Assembly (NCBI RefSeq): GCF_013364235.1
Contig: NZ_CP054919.1
Span: forward strand, 5,532,501-5,596,500
Reading direction: 5' to 3'
Length of the DNA stretch: 64,000 bases
DNA from: Kitasatospora sp. NA04385
GTDB taxonomy: Bacteria > Actinomycetota > Actinomycetes > Streptomycetales > Streptomycetaceae
Shown here in pieces: positions 51,523 through 60,928 of the stretch. Each line of letters begins with the position of its first letter. The stretch's first letter is position 1. Under the pieces are notes generated by a model. The model was not told where the DNA came from, made no database searches, and saw nothing but the letters and a program-made list of their open reading frames with translations. The position numbers were made by a program, and so were the translations under genes.

Positions 51523-52401
51523 GTGAGCGAGCGCAGCGGAACCAGCGGAACGGCCTTCCTCAAGGGGCACGGCACCCAGAACGACTTCGTGATCGTCCCG
51601 GACCCGGACGGTCTGACCGAGCTGTCGGCGGCCGACGTCGCCGCCCTGTGCGACCGGCGGGCCGGGATCGGCGCGGACGGCGTGCTGCGGGTGGTCCGCG
51701 CGGCGGCCGAGCTCGCCGCGGCGGGGATGGCCGGGCAGGCCGAGTGGTTCATGGACTACCGCAACGCGGACGGCTCGATCGCCGAGATGTGCGGCAACGG
51801 GGTGCGGGTGTTCGCCCGCTACCTGGTGCACGCCGGGCACGCGAAGCCGGGCACGCTGGCGGTGGCCACCCGCGGCGGGGTCAAGCAGGTGCGGATCGCC
51901 GAGGACGCCCCGGACGGCACCCCGGGCGAGATCACCGTGGACATGGGCCGCGCGGTGTTCCCCGGCCCGGACGGCATCACCGTCACCGTGGACGGGCGCA
52001 GCTGGCCCGCGCTGAACGTCAACATGGGCAACCCGCACGCCGTCGCCTTCGTCGAGGACCTGGCGCACGCGGGCACCCTGCTCGACGCCCCGGCCACCGC
52101 CCCCGCGGGCGCCTACCCGCAGGGCGTGAACGTGGAGTTCGTGGTGGACCGCGGCGAGCGGCACGTGGCGATGCGGGTGCACGAGCGCGGCTCCGGCGAG
52201 ACCCGCTCCTGCGGCACCGGCGCCTGCGCCGTCGCGGTGGCGGCGATCCGGCGCGACGGCGCCGACCCGGCGGTCACCGGCGAGGCCGCGCGCTACACGG
52301 TGGACCTGCCCGGCGGGCGGCTGGTGATCGAGGAGTTCCCGGACGGCCGGATCGAGATGACCGGCCCCGCGGTGATCGTCGCGGAGGGCGTGCTGGTCTG
52401 A
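51523..52401 (+). CDS. dapF: Diaminopimelate epimerase
   Basis: A 292-residue enzyme converting LL- to meso-diaminopimelate for lysine synthesis and peptidoglycan. Catalytic cysteines are in AEMCGNGVRVFARY and RSCGTGACAVAVA. The N-terminus FLKGHGTQNDFVIV is typical. Streptomyces peptidoglycan uses LL-diaminopimelate, so this enzyme mainly serves lysine. The GTG lies 7 bases after TACCAT, again without a Shine-Dalgarno sequence. Confidence 0.96.
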   Translation: MSERSGTSGTAFLKGHGTQNDFVIVPDPDGLTELSAADVAALCDRRAGIGADGVLRVVRAAAELAAAGMAGQAEWFMDYRNADGSIAEMCGNGVRVFARYLVHAGHAKPGTLAVATRGGVKQVRIAEDAPDGTPGEITVDMGRAVFPGPDGITVTVDGRSWPALNVNMGNPHAVAFVEDLAHAGTLLDAPATAPAGAYPQGVNVEFVVDRGERHVAMRVHERGSGETRSCGTGACAVAVAAIRRDGADPAVTGEAARYTVDLPGGRLVIEEFPDGRIEMTGPAVIVAEGVLV

Positions 52402-52615
52402 CGGCGGGCCGTCTCCCCGACGGCGGGCCGTTTCCCTGACGGCAGGTCAGGGCGAGGGAGCGTCAGCTCCCGCTTCCCACCGCACTCTCCGGTTAATCCG
52501 CCCGTTCGGGTGATCCGGGTGACAGAGGGGAAGCGGGGGCTCGCGCAACGTGCTCTGCTCGGTAGCATGGACCACCGGGTCGGCCGTCGCTCCGGTGTTG
52601 CTGCCGGAGGTGCAG

Positions 52616-54877
52616 ATGACCATCCGCTCCGAGTTGGCGGGTTCGCCGTCCAAGCAGCAGGCGAGCCGGTTCAGCCGTGCGGCGCTCGGCCGGGCCGGCC
52701 GGGCAGCGCTGCTCGCCACCGGGCGGACGCCCGTCCCCGATGCCATCGAGCCGATCGTCCAGGCCCACCGGGTGCACCACCCGCAGGCCGACGTACCCCT
52801 GCTGACCAGGGCGTACCGCCTCGCCGAGGAGAGCCACCGGGGGCAGACCCGCAAGAGCGGCGAGCCGTACATCACCCACCCGCTGGCCGTCACGATGATC
52901 ATCGCCCAGCTCGGCGCGGACACCACCACGCTGGTCGCCTCGCTGCTGCACGACACCGTCGAGGACACCGAGGTGACGCTGGAGCAGGTCGCCGAGGACT
53001 TCGGGCCCGAGGTGGCGTACCTGGTCGACGGCGTCACCAAACTGGAGAAGGTCGACTTCGGGGCCGCCGCCGAGCCCGAGACCTTCCGCAAGATGCTGGT
53101 CGCCACCGGGGACGACGTCCGGGTGATGGTGATCAAGCTCGCCGACCGGCTGCACAACATGCGCACCATCCGGCACATGAAGCCGGCCAGCCAGGTGCGG
53201 ATCGCCAAGGTCACCCGGGACGTGCTGATCCCGCTCGCCGAACGGCTCGGCATCCAGGTGGTGAAGGCGGAGCTGGAGGACATCGTCTTCGCCACCCTGC
53301 ACCCCGAGGAGTACGAGCACACCGGCGCGGTGGCCGGCGGCTGGGCGGACGGCGTGCTCGCCCCGTTCGCCGCCGAGCTCGGCCGCCAGCTCGCCGAGGC
53401 CGGCATCCCCTCCGCCGTCACCGTCCGCCCCCGGCACCTGGTCTCGCTGCACCGGGTGATGATCAAGCGCGGGGCCGGGCCGGACGGCGCCGGGCTGCGG
53501 CCCGCCGACTTCGGGCGGCTGCTGGTGGTGGTCGAGGAGAACGCCGACTGCTACGCCGTGCTCGGCGAACTGCACACCTGCTGGACGCCGCTGCCCGGCG
53601 AGTTCAAGGACTTCGTCGCCGCCCCCAAGTTCAACCTGTACCAGTCGCTGCACACCGCGGTCGCGCTGCCCGGCGGCGAGGTGGTCGAGGTCCTGGTCCG
53701 CACCCGGCGGATGCACGAGGTCGCCGAGACCGGCGTGGTCGCCCTCGGCGACCCGCGCACCGCCGACCGGCAGGGCGCCGCCGACGACCCCGAGGACCGC
53801 ACCGACCCGGCCCGCCCCGGCTGGCTGGCCCGGCTGCTGGACTGGCAGCAGGGCACCCCCGACCCGGACGCCTTCTGGTCCGCGCTCACCGCCGACCTGC
53901 GCGACGACCGGGAGATCACCGCCGTCACCGAGGACGGCGCCACCCTGCACCTGCCGGCCGGCTCCAGCTGCCTGGACGCCGCGTACCTGCTCGGCGAGGA
54001 GACCGGCCACCGATGTATCGGCGCCCGGGTCAACGGCCGGCTCACCGCGCTCTCCACCGAACTGCGCGACGGCGACATGCTCGGCCTGCTGCTCGCCCCC
54101 GACGGCGAGGACAGCGGCCCCGACCCGCAGTGGCTGGAGTACGTCCGCACCCCCGGCGCCCGGCTCGCCGTCGAACGCCGGCTGGCCGTCCGCCCGGCCG
54201 TCCCCGACCTGCCCGAGCAGCCCGCCGCCGGCAGCGCCCCCCCCGCCGCGCCGCCCGCGCCGCCCGCCGCCGCCCCCGCCGAAGTCCCGGAGCTGCCCGG
54301 CGCCGCCGTCCGGCTGGCCCGCTGCTGCACGCCCGTCCCGCCCGACGAGGTGACCGGCATCGTGCTGCGCGGCGGGGCCGTCGCGGTGCACCGGGCGGGC
54401 TGCCCCACCGGCACCCGGATGCTGCACGGCGGCCGCCACGCGGCCGAGGTCCGCTGGCTGCCCGGCGGCGCCCCGCAGTGGGGCTACCGGGCCACCCTGC
54501 ACGCCGAGGCGCTCAACCGCCCCCGGCTGCTCGCCGACCTGACCGCGGCGATCTCCGGCGAGGGCGTGTCGATCTTCTCCGCCGAGGTCGAGCCGCCCCG
54601 CCAGCTGCGGGTGCGGCACAGCTACACCCTGGAACTGCCCGACGCCGCGGCGCTGCCCGCGGTGATGCGGGCGGTGCTCCGGGTCTCCGGCGTGTACGAC
54701 GTCTACCGGCCGGGCGGCCCGGAGACCGCTTCCGACGAGGCGGGGGCCGCTGCCGGCACCGGCGGGGCGGCTGGTAAAAGGGATGACTCGGGCACGGCGG
54801 GCGTGCAACCATCGTGGGGAATTCACGGCGGCTCCGCCGTGTTGTCCGAGAGCACGATCCGATCAACCCAAGGATGA
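52616..54877 (+). CDS. RelA/SpoT homologue with intact hydrolase and degenerate-looking synthetase
   Basis: A 753-residue RSH protein. The HD hydrolase domain is complete (HPLAVTMIIAQLGADTTTL, SLLHDTVEDT, LADRLHNMRTI). The synthetase-like domain retains HTCWTPLPGEFKDF and FNLYQSLHT, but the usual D-L-x-G-x-R strand reads DFGRLLV, and EVQIRT reads EVLVRT. TGS (DGATLHLPAGSSCLDAA), zinc-finger-like (ARCCTPVPPDEVTG) and ACT (LLADLTAAISGEGVSIF) domains follow. The protein may mainly hydrolyse (p)ppGpp. It corresponds in position to the second RSH gene (rshA) of S. coelicolor. The ATG at 52616 has a GGAGG site. It ends 1 base before hflX. Confidence 0.88.
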   Translation: MTIRSELAGSPSKQQASRFSRAALGRAGRAALLATGRTPVPDAIEPIVQAHRVHHPQADVPLLTRAYRLAEESHRGQTRKSGEPYITHPLAVTMIIAQLGADTTTLVASLLHDTVEDTEVTLEQVAEDFGPEVAYLVDGVTKLEKVDFGAAAEPETFRKMLVATGDDVRVMVIKLADRLHNMRTIRHMKPASQVRIAKVTRDVLIPLAERLGIQVVKAELEDIVFATLHPEEYEHTGAVAGGWADGVLAPFAAELGRQLAEAGIPSAVTVRPRHLVSLHRVMIKRGAGPDGAGLRPADFGRLLVVVEENADCYAVLGELHTCWTPLPGEFKDFVAAPKFNLYQSLHTAVALPGGEVVEVLVRTRRMHEVAETGVVALGDPRTADRQGAADDPEDRTDPARPGWLARLLDWQQGTPDPDAFWSALTADLRDDREITAVTEDGATLHLPAGSSCLDAAYLLGEETGHRCIGARVNGRLTALSTELRDGDMLGLLLAPDGEDSGPDPQWLEYVRTPGARLAVERRLAVRPAVPDLPEQPAAGSAPPAAPPAPPAAAPAEVPELPGAAVRLARCCTPVPPDEVTGIVLRGGAVAVHRAGCPTGTRMLHGGRHAAEVRWLPGGAPQWGYRATLHAEALNRPRLLADLTAAISGEGVSIFSAEVEPPRQLRVRHSYTLELPDAAALPAVMRAVLRVSGVYDVYRPGGPETASDEAGAAAGTGGAAGKRDDSGTAGVQPSWGIHGGSAVLSESTIRSTQG

Positions 54878-54878
54878 A

Positions 54879-56375
54879 ATGACCTCCACGTTCGACAGCC
54901 GCACCCGATCGAGCGAGTCCAACCGGCTCGCCGACCTCAAGGCGGAAGCCCTGATGGACGAGGACCTCGCGGCGATCGACGAGGGCCTCGGCAACTACGA
55001 CGGAGAGCAGTACGACCGCACCGAGCGCGCCGCGCTCCGCCGCGTCGCCGGCCTCTCCACCGAACTGCAGGACGTCACCGAAGTCGAGTACCGCCAGCTC
55101 CGCCTGGAGCGCGTGGTGCTCGTCGGCGTGTGGACGGACGGCACGCTGGAGGAGGCGGAGAACTCGATGGCCGAGCTCGCCGCCCTCGCCGAGACGGCCG
55201 GCTCCGAAGTCCTGGACGGCGTGATCCAGCGCCGTGACAAGCCCGACGCGGCCACCTACATCGGCTCCGGCAAGGCCAAGGAGCTGCGCGACATCGTCGC
55301 CTCCAGCGGCGCCGACACCGTGGTCTGCGACGGCGAGCTGACCCCCGGCCAGCTGATCCACCTCGAAGACGTGGTCAAGGTCAAGGTGGTCGACCGCACC
55401 GCCCTGATCCTGGACATCTTCGCCCAGCACGCCAAGTCCCGGGAGGGCAAGGCGCAGGTCTCGCTCGCGCAGATGCAGTACATGCTTCCGCGCCTGCGCG
55501 GCTGGGGCCAGTCGCTGTCCCGGCAGATGGGTGGCGGTGGCTCCGGCACCTCGGGCGGCGGCATGGCCACCCGCGGTCCCGGTGAGACCAAGATCGAGAC
55601 CGACCGGCGGCGGATCCGCGAGAAGATGGCGAAGCTCCGCCGGGAGATCGCCGACATGAAGAAGGGCCGCGACACCAAGCGGCAGGAGCGGCGGCGCAAC
55701 CACGTCCCGTCGGTGGCCATCGCCGGGTACACCAACGCGGGCAAGTCCTCGCTGCTCAACCGGCTCACCGGAGCCGGCGTCCTGGTGGAGAACGCCCTGT
55801 TCGCCACCCTGGACCCGACGGTCCGCCGGGCCCAGACCCCGAGCGGCCGGCTCTACACCCTGGCCGACACGGTCGGCTTCGTCCGGCACCTGCCGCACCA
55901 CCTGGTCGAGGCGTTCCGCTCCACCATGGAGGAGGTCGCCGACGCCGACCTCATCCTGCACGTGGTGGACGGCTCGCACCCCGAGCCGGAGACCCAGCTC
56001 GCCGCCGTCCGCGAGGTGATCGTCTCGGTCGACGCGCAGAACGTGCCGGAGATCGTGGTGATCAACAAGGCCGACGCGGCGGACCCGCTGGTCCTCCAGC
56101 GCCTGCTGCGCCGCGAGCCGCACGCCCTCGTGGTGTCGGCCCGCAGCGGCCAGGGCATCGACGAACTGCTCGCCCTGATCGACCAGGAACTGCCCCGCCC
56201 CGCGGTGGAGATCAAGGTCCTGGTCCCCTACACCCGCGGCGACCTGGTCTCCAAGGTCCACGCGGAGGGCGAGCTGATCTCCACCGAGCACACGGCGGAC
56301 GGCACCCTGCTGCACGCCAAGGTGGCGGCGGTGCTGGCCGGCGAGCTGGAGAAGTACGCGGTCGTCACGGCCTGA
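54879..56375 (+). CDS. hflX: Ribosome-associated GTPase HflX
   Basis: A 498-residue GTPase that splits stalled or stress-arrested ribosomes. An N-terminal HflX domain (SGKAKELRDIVASSGADTVV) leads through the Gly-rich linker and the GPGETKIETDRRRI motif to the G domain (G1 GYTNAGKSSLL, G3 DTVGF, G4 NKAD). It begins MTSTFDSRTR with an AAGGATGAA site; its start lies 1 base after the stop of the RelA/SpoT gene, so both are stress genes translated together. Confidence 0.96.
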   Translation: MTSTFDSRTRSSESNRLADLKAEALMDEDLAAIDEGLGNYDGEQYDRTERAALRRVAGLSTELQDVTEVEYRQLRLERVVLVGVWTDGTLEEAENSMAELAALAETAGSEVLDGVIQRRDKPDAATYIGSGKAKELRDIVASSGADTVVCDGELTPGQLIHLEDVVKVKVVDRTALILDIFAQHAKSREGKAQVSLAQMQYMLPRLRGWGQSLSRQMGGGGSGTSGGGMATRGPGETKIETDRRRIREKMAKLRREIADMKKGRDTKRQERRRNHVPSVAIAGYTNAGKSSLLNRLTGAGVLVENALFATLDPTVRRAQTPSGRLYTLADTVGFVRHLPHHLVEAFRSTMEEVADADLILHVVDGSHPEPETQLAAVREVIVSVDAQNVPEIVVINKADAADPLVLQRLLRREPHALVVSARSGQGIDELLALIDQELPRPAVEIKVLVPYTRGDLVSKVHAEGELISTEHTADGTLLHAKVAAVLAGELEKYAVVTA

Positions 56376-56401
56376 CGGCGAGCGGCACCGACCCCGACGG
56401 G

Positions 56402-56431
56402 CGGGCGGCGCACCTCCGGGTGCGCCGCCCG
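56402..56431. terminator. Bidirectional terminator between hflX and the protease gene
   Basis: A 13-base perfect stem (56402-56414 with 56419-56431) and a 4-base loop (TCCG) are followed by TTCCTGTTCCCGTT. It lies between the convergent hflX and protease genes. Confidence 0.85.
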
Positions 56432-56478
56432 TTCCTGTTCCCGTTCCCGTGCCGCTGCCGGTCACCCGGCGGGGGCGG

Positions 56479-57630
56479 TCACTTCGCGATGAACGCCTCG
56501 AACATCTTCTTGGCCTCGGGCCCGAGGGTCGGCCCGGCCTGCCAGCCGGCGTCCTCGGCCCCGATCGAGACGTTGGAGAACAGCACCCGCTTGCCGTTCT
56601 GCGTGGTGAACCAGCCGCCGCCGGAGGAACCACCGGTCATCGTGCAGCCGATGCCGAGCATCGGCGGGCGGGAGGCCTGGAAGGAGAACGGGGTGAGCTT
56701 GACGGCGGAGTCGCAGTGCTCCAACTCCTGGCCGTCGAACGGCGGGTCGACCGGGTAGCCGTACGCCTTCGGCGCGGTGATCTCGTCCTGCTTGGCGTTG
56801 AACCAGATCGGCACGGCGCCGCCGACCGCCTCCTCCAGCGAGCGGCTGCCCTCGATCGGGGTCATCCGGATCACCGCGAAGTCGAACTGGCTGGCCTGGT
56901 TGCCCACGTGGGTGCCCTCCTGGGTCCACTGCGGCATCACCAGCGGCGAGTCGATCGCCCAGCGGCCCAGCGGGGCGACCTTGTCCCAGGAGTCGACCGT
57001 CCTGCCGTTGCTGACCGCGCCGGAGCGGTTGTACGCCGGGACGAACATCAGCTTCTGGAAGTAGTCGCCGCCCTTGCCGCTGTGCACGCAGTGCGCGGCC
57101 GTCCACACCAGGTTGCTCTTGCCCGGGTGCGACGGGTCGGCGACCACGGTGCCCGAGCAGTGGTGCTCCTCGCCCGTCTCGTTCAGGAAGAAGATCTTGC
57201 CGACCACCGCGGTGTCCGCGCTGTACGGGTGCTGCTGGGGCTTGGCCGGTATGGCGGCCGGGGGCGTCATGTCCCGGTAGGACGGGGCCTGCTTGTCAGG
57301 CTTGACCGACTCGCCGGTGCCCCGGTCGGTGGGCTTCTTGGTGTCCCAGTAGCGCTTGATCGCCTGGAGGTCCTCCGGCTTGAAGCCGTTCTGGGTCGCC
57401 CACTTCTTCCAGTCGTCGGCGCCCCAGCTCGGTACCTCGGAGATGAACTTCTGCACGTCCGCGATGTCGATGGAGGCCTTCGAGGAGGTCGACGAGGGCT
57501 TCGCGGCGGTCGGGACCGGGCTCGGGTCGGGGCTCTTGCCACAGGCGGCGGTGCTGACGGCGAGCACCGCCACCAGGGCGGCCGCGGCCGCGCTCCGGGC
57601 CCGGCGCGCCGATCGGTGCAGGTCGGTCAT
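56479..57630 (-). CDS. Trypsin-like serine protease lipoprotein (downstream paralogue)
   Basis: A 383-residue secreted protease. The signal peptide ends in a lipobox (VSTAACGK). A helical N-terminal region (DVQKFISEVPSWGADDWKKW) precedes a chymotrypsin-fold domain: catalytic His in VWTAAHCVH, Asp in FDFAVIRM and Ser in GGSSGGGWF. Conserved cysteines (HHCSGTV, AAHC, EHCDS, IGCTMT) suggest two disulphides. It is the second of two tandem paralogues; 49 bases around the active-site histidine are identical in both. The target is unknown. Confidence 0.92.
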   Translation of the reverse strand: MTDLHRSARRARSAAAAALVAVLAVSTAACGKSPDPSPVPTAAKPSSTSSKASIDIADVQKFISEVPSWGADDWKKWATQNGFKPEDLQAIKRYWDTKKPTDRGTGESVKPDKQAPSYRDMTPPAAIPAKPQQHPYSADTAVVGKIFFLNETGEEHHCSGTVVADPSHPGKSNLVWTAAHCVHSGKGGDYFQKLMFVPAYNRSGAVSNGRTVDSWDKVAPLGRWAIDSPLVMPQWTQEGTHVGNQASQFDFAVIRMTPIEGSRSLEEAVGGAVPIWFNAKQDEITAPKAYGYPVDPPFDGQELEHCDSAVKLTPFSFQASRPPMLGIGCTMTGGSSGGGWFTTQNGKRVLFSNVSIGAEDAGWQAGPTLGPEAKKMFEAFIAK

Positions 57631-57701
57631 TGGGTGTTCCCCCCGTGGTCGGTGTGTCGAAACGGAACGGGGGCGGCGGAAGGCCGCCCCCCGAGGTGCG
57701 G

Positions 57702-58901
57702 TCACTTCCGGGAGATGTAGGCGAGCGCCTGACGGGCCACGTCCTCCAGGTAGGGGCCGTTGAGCGCGGTGTGCGCCGAGGTGCCGATCGAGGTGTTGCT
57801 GACCAGCCGCTGGCGGCCGTCCGGGCCGTCGGCGAACCAGCCGCCGCCCGAGGCGCCGGCCGTCATGGTGCAGCCGATCACCAGCATCGGCGGCCGGGCC
57901 GGGTCGAAGCTGCGCGAGCCCGGACGGCCGGAGTCGCAGCGCTCCAGCTCCTGTCCGTCGAACGGCGCCACGGCCGGGTACCCCCAGGCCTGGATCGCCA
58001 ACTGCTCGCGCGGGGCGTCGAACCACACCGGGACGGCGGTGCCGATGACCTCCTCCAGCGAACGGGTCTCGCCCGCCGGGCCGCGCACCTTGACCACCGC
58101 GAAGTCGTACTGGTTCGCGGCGTCCCCGCCCTTGGTGCCCTCGGTGGTCCACAGCGGCGAGGTGATCACCCGGTCCGCCCACCACTGCCCGAGCGGGGCG
58201 ACCTCGGCCAGCGTCGCCTTCCGGTGGTCACCGGCCGCGCCGGAGCTGTTGTACGCCGGTACGAACACCAGGTTCTTGTACCAGTCGCCGCCCTTGCCCT
58301 CGTGCACGCAGTGCGCGGCCGTCCACACCAGGTTGCTCTTGCCCGGGTGCTCCGGGTCGGCGACCACGGTGGCCGAGCACTGGCCGGTGCCGCCGCCCGG
58401 CGCGGTCATGAACACCTTCCCGGACGCCGGGTAGCTGGTGTACGGCCGCGGCACCGGCTGCGCGGCCACCGGCGGCGGTGCGGGCTGCGCGGACGGTGCG
58501 GACGACGCGGACGGCGCGGCTGGTGTGGATGGCGCGGACGGTGACGTGTCACCGGACGGCGTGATCGGTGACGTGACACCGGACGGCGTCGCGGACCCGG
58601 ACGATGACGTGTCACCGGACGGCGGCGCGGGGGACGTGCCCTCCGGCGCCGGAGCGGGCTGCTGGGGCGGCGCCTGGCCCATCTCCTCGGCGCTCCACAG
58701 GCCGGGCACCACCTGGTTGTGGAACCCGTGCCGCTGCGCCCAGCGGTCCCACTCGGCGAACCCCCAGCGCTTCAACTCGGCGAAGTCGCGGGGACTCCCG
58801 TCACCCCCGCCGCCCCCGCCGCCCGAGGTGCAGGCGCCCGCACCGCCGACCAGGACGGTGACCGCGGACAGCGCGGCCACCCACCTCCGTGCCCTCACCA
58901 T
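57702..58901 (-). CDS. Trypsin-like serine protease lipoprotein (upstream paralogue)
   Basis: A 399-residue secreted protease with a lipobox-like signal end (LVGGAGACTSG) and a helix-rich N-terminus (AELKRWGFAEWDRWAQRHG). A long Ser/Pro/Ala/Thr-rich linker (about residues 85-180) has short repeats of TPSG and SGDTSP type. The protease domain has His in VWTAAHCVH, Asp in YDFAVVKV and Ser in AGASGGGWF. It precedes its paralogue by 71 bases on the same strand. The linker, absent in the paralogue, may span the cell wall. The gene is divergent from the siderophore operon. Confidence 0.92.
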   Translation of the reverse strand: MVRARRWVAALSAVTVLVGGAGACTSGGGGGGGDGSPRDFAELKRWGFAEWDRWAQRHGFHNQVVPGLWSAEEMGQAPPQQPAPAPEGTSPAPPSGDTSSSGSATPSGVTSPITPSGDTSPSAPSTPAAPSASSAPSAQPAPPPVAAQPVPRPYTSYPASGKVFMTAPGGGTGQCSATVVADPEHPGKSNLVWTAAHCVHEGKGGDWYKNLVFVPAYNSSGAAGDHRKATLAEVAPLGQWWADRVITSPLWTTEGTKGGDAANQYDFAVVKVRGPAGETRSLEEVIGTAVPVWFDAPREQLAIQAWGYPAVAPFDGQELERCDSGRPGSRSFDPARPPMLVIGCTMTAGASGGGWFADGPDGRQRLVSNTSIGTSAHTALNGPYLEDVARQALAYISRK

Positions 58902-59161
58902 CGACCCCCCGAACGAAGAACGAACCCTCCCCCGGGGGAACAGTCTTTCATCCGGGTACGGCGCAGTGCCGGGGTGGTGCCCTCCTGTTGACGTCCGGTC
59001 ACCGAACCGTGATGGTGACGGCCCGCCAGGGTGCCGTCCGCTCACACCTGGGAGTGAGTGATCGGTCGAAACTCACCGGAACGAGTGAGCCGATCTTGTG
59101 CCCGGCCCCGGGGGATAGGTAACCCTTACCGGAAGGCAGTCACCCGGCTCAAGGAGCGGAT
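58902..59161. promoter_or_regulatory. Divergent promoter region with iron-box-like palindrome
   Basis: In this 260-base gap the palindrome GGTAACCCTTACC (59118-59130), preceded by TA, resembles half-sites of the DmdR/IdeR iron box (consensus TTAGGTTAGGCTAACCTAA). It lies 32 bases before the siderophore operon start, where a repressor could act. The match is partial; base substitutions at the outer half-sites are several. No other gene or promoter is clear here. Confidence 0.5.
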
Positions 59162-60928
59162 TTGGCCAGCACCCTCACCGGCGTTCCCCCGGCCGTCCGG
59201 CCCGCGGCCGGGCACCCCGACCCGGACCCGCTGCTCGACCCCGACCCGGCCGTCGCCGCCGAACACGCCGCCACCGAGAGCCTGTTGCGCTGCTGGGCCC
59301 GGGAGACCGCGGCCGAGCGCCCCGACGGCGGCCTGCTGCGCATCCCGGTGCTCGGCGGCGCCGCCCAGCTGTCCGCGCCGGTGCGGCACTGGTCGGCCTG
59401 CGGCTGGCACCGGTTCGGCCCCGCCACCGTCTCCACCGGCGACGCCGAGCACCCGGTCGACGCGGTCACCGTCGCCGCCCTGGTGGCCGGCGCCACCGGC
59501 CGCCCCGAACCCGGCCAACTCGCCGACCTGACCGCCCGGGTGGCCGACTCGGTGGGCCGCACCGCCGAGATCCTCGCCCACCGCCGGGCGATCTCCACGG
59601 CCCCCGCCGACCCGTTCCTGCGCGCCGAGCAGGCGCTGCTGCTCGGCCACCCGCTGCACCCCACCCCGAAGAGCCGCGACGGCCTCGGCCCCGCCCAGTC
59701 CGCCGCGTACTCCCCGGAACTGCGCGGCAGCTTCCGGCTGCACTGGTGGGCCGCGCACCGCTCGCTGCTGGCCGGCGACTCCGCCACCGGCACCCCCGCC
59801 GAGCAGCTCACCGCCGGCCTGTACGGCGGCCCGCTGCCCGCCGGGACGGCCGCCCTGCCGCTGCACCCCTGGCAGGCCCGGGAGCTGGCGCTGCGCCCGG
59901 CCGTCGCCGAACTGCTGGAGCAGGGCCTGCTCACCGACCTCGGCCAGCACGGCGAGCCCTGGCACCCCACCAGCTCGGTGCGCACCGTCTGCCGCCCCGG
60001 CACCCCGTGGATGCTCAAGCTCTCGCTCGGCCTGCGGATCACCAACTCCCGCCGGGAGAACCTGCGCAAGGAACTGCACCGCGGCGCCGAGGTGCACCGG
60101 CTGCTGGAGGCCGGCCTGTCCGCCCGCTGGAAGGCCGCCCACCCCGGCTTCGACATCGTCCGCGACCCGGCCTGGATCGGCGTCGACCACCCCGCCCTCG
60201 CCGACCCCAACGGCCTGGACACCGTGCTGCGGCAGATGCCGTTCGGGCCCGCCGACCGGGCCCTGTGCGTGGCCGGACTGGTCGCCGAACAGCCCGTCGG
60301 CCTCGGCCGGCCCGGCTCCCAACTCGCCGACATCATCGGCGAACTGGCCGCCCGCACCGGCCGTCCCGGGCCGACCGTCGCCACCGAGTGGTTCCTGCGC
60401 TACCTGGACGCCGTCGTCCTGCCGGTGCTCTGGCTGGACGGACGGGCCGGCATCGCCCTGGAGGCGCACCAGCAGAACAGCCTGGTCCTGCTGGACGCCC
60501 TCGGCTGGCCCGTCGGCGGCCGCTACCGCGACAACCAGGGCTACTACTTCCGCACCTCGCACGCCGACCGGCTGCACGCCCTGCTGCCCGCGCTCGGCGC
60601 GCACAGCGACACCTTCGTGCCCGACGCGGTCGCCGACGAGCGCTTCGCCTACTACCTCGGCATCAACCACGTGCTCGGCCTGATCGGCGCCCTCGGCTCC
60701 CAGGGCCTCGCCGACGAGCACCTGCTGCTGGCCGCGCTGCGCCGCTTCCTGGCCGGCCCCGCCGCCACCGCCACCGGCTCCGCGCTGCCCGCCCACCTGC
60801 TCGACGCCCCCACCCTGCGCTGCAAGGCCAACCTGCTCACCCGGCTGCACGGCCTGGACGAACTGGTCGGCCCGGTGGAGACCCAGTCGGTGTACGTGGA
60901 GATCGACAACCCGGTGGCCCGGGCGTGA
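59162..60928 (+). CDS. IucA/IucC-family NRPS-independent siderophore synthetase
   Basis: A 588-residue synthetase that joins carboxylates with amines or alcohols. Family motifs are LPLHPWQARE, the nucleotide-binding TSSVRTVC, KLSLGLRITNSRRE and the EAHQQNSLV segment, with a C-terminal FhuF-like part. It is divergent within the family from the DesD-like protein at the end of the window. The TTG start has an AAGGAG site 5 bases upstream. Its last base overlaps the next gene, so the four siderophore genes form one operon. The iron-box-like palindrome lies upstream. Confidence 0.9.
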   Translation: MASTLTGVPPAVRPAAGHPDPDPLLDPDPAVAAEHAATESLLRCWARETAAERPDGGLLRIPVLGGAAQLSAPVRHWSACGWHRFGPATVSTGDAEHPVDAVTVAALVAGATGRPEPGQLADLTARVADSVGRTAEILAHRRAISTAPADPFLRAEQALLLGHPLHPTPKSRDGLGPAQSAAYSPELRGSFRLHWWAAHRSLLAGDSATGTPAEQLTAGLYGGPLPAGTAALPLHPWQARELALRPAVAELLEQGLLTDLGQHGEPWHPTSSVRTVCRPGTPWMLKLSLGLRITNSRRENLRKELHRGAEVHRLLEAGLSARWKAAHPGFDIVRDPAWIGVDHPALADPNGLDTVLRQMPFGPADRALCVAGLVAEQPVGLGRPGSQLADIIGELAARTGRPGPTVATEWFLRYLDAVVLPVLWLDGRAGIALEAHQQNSLVLLDALGWPVGGRYRDNQGYYFRTSHADRLHALLPALGAHSDTFVPDAVADERFAYYLGINHVLGLIGALGSQGLADEHLLLAALRRFLAGPAATATGSALPAHLLDAPTLRCKANLLTRLHGLDELVGPVETQSVYVEIDNPVARA

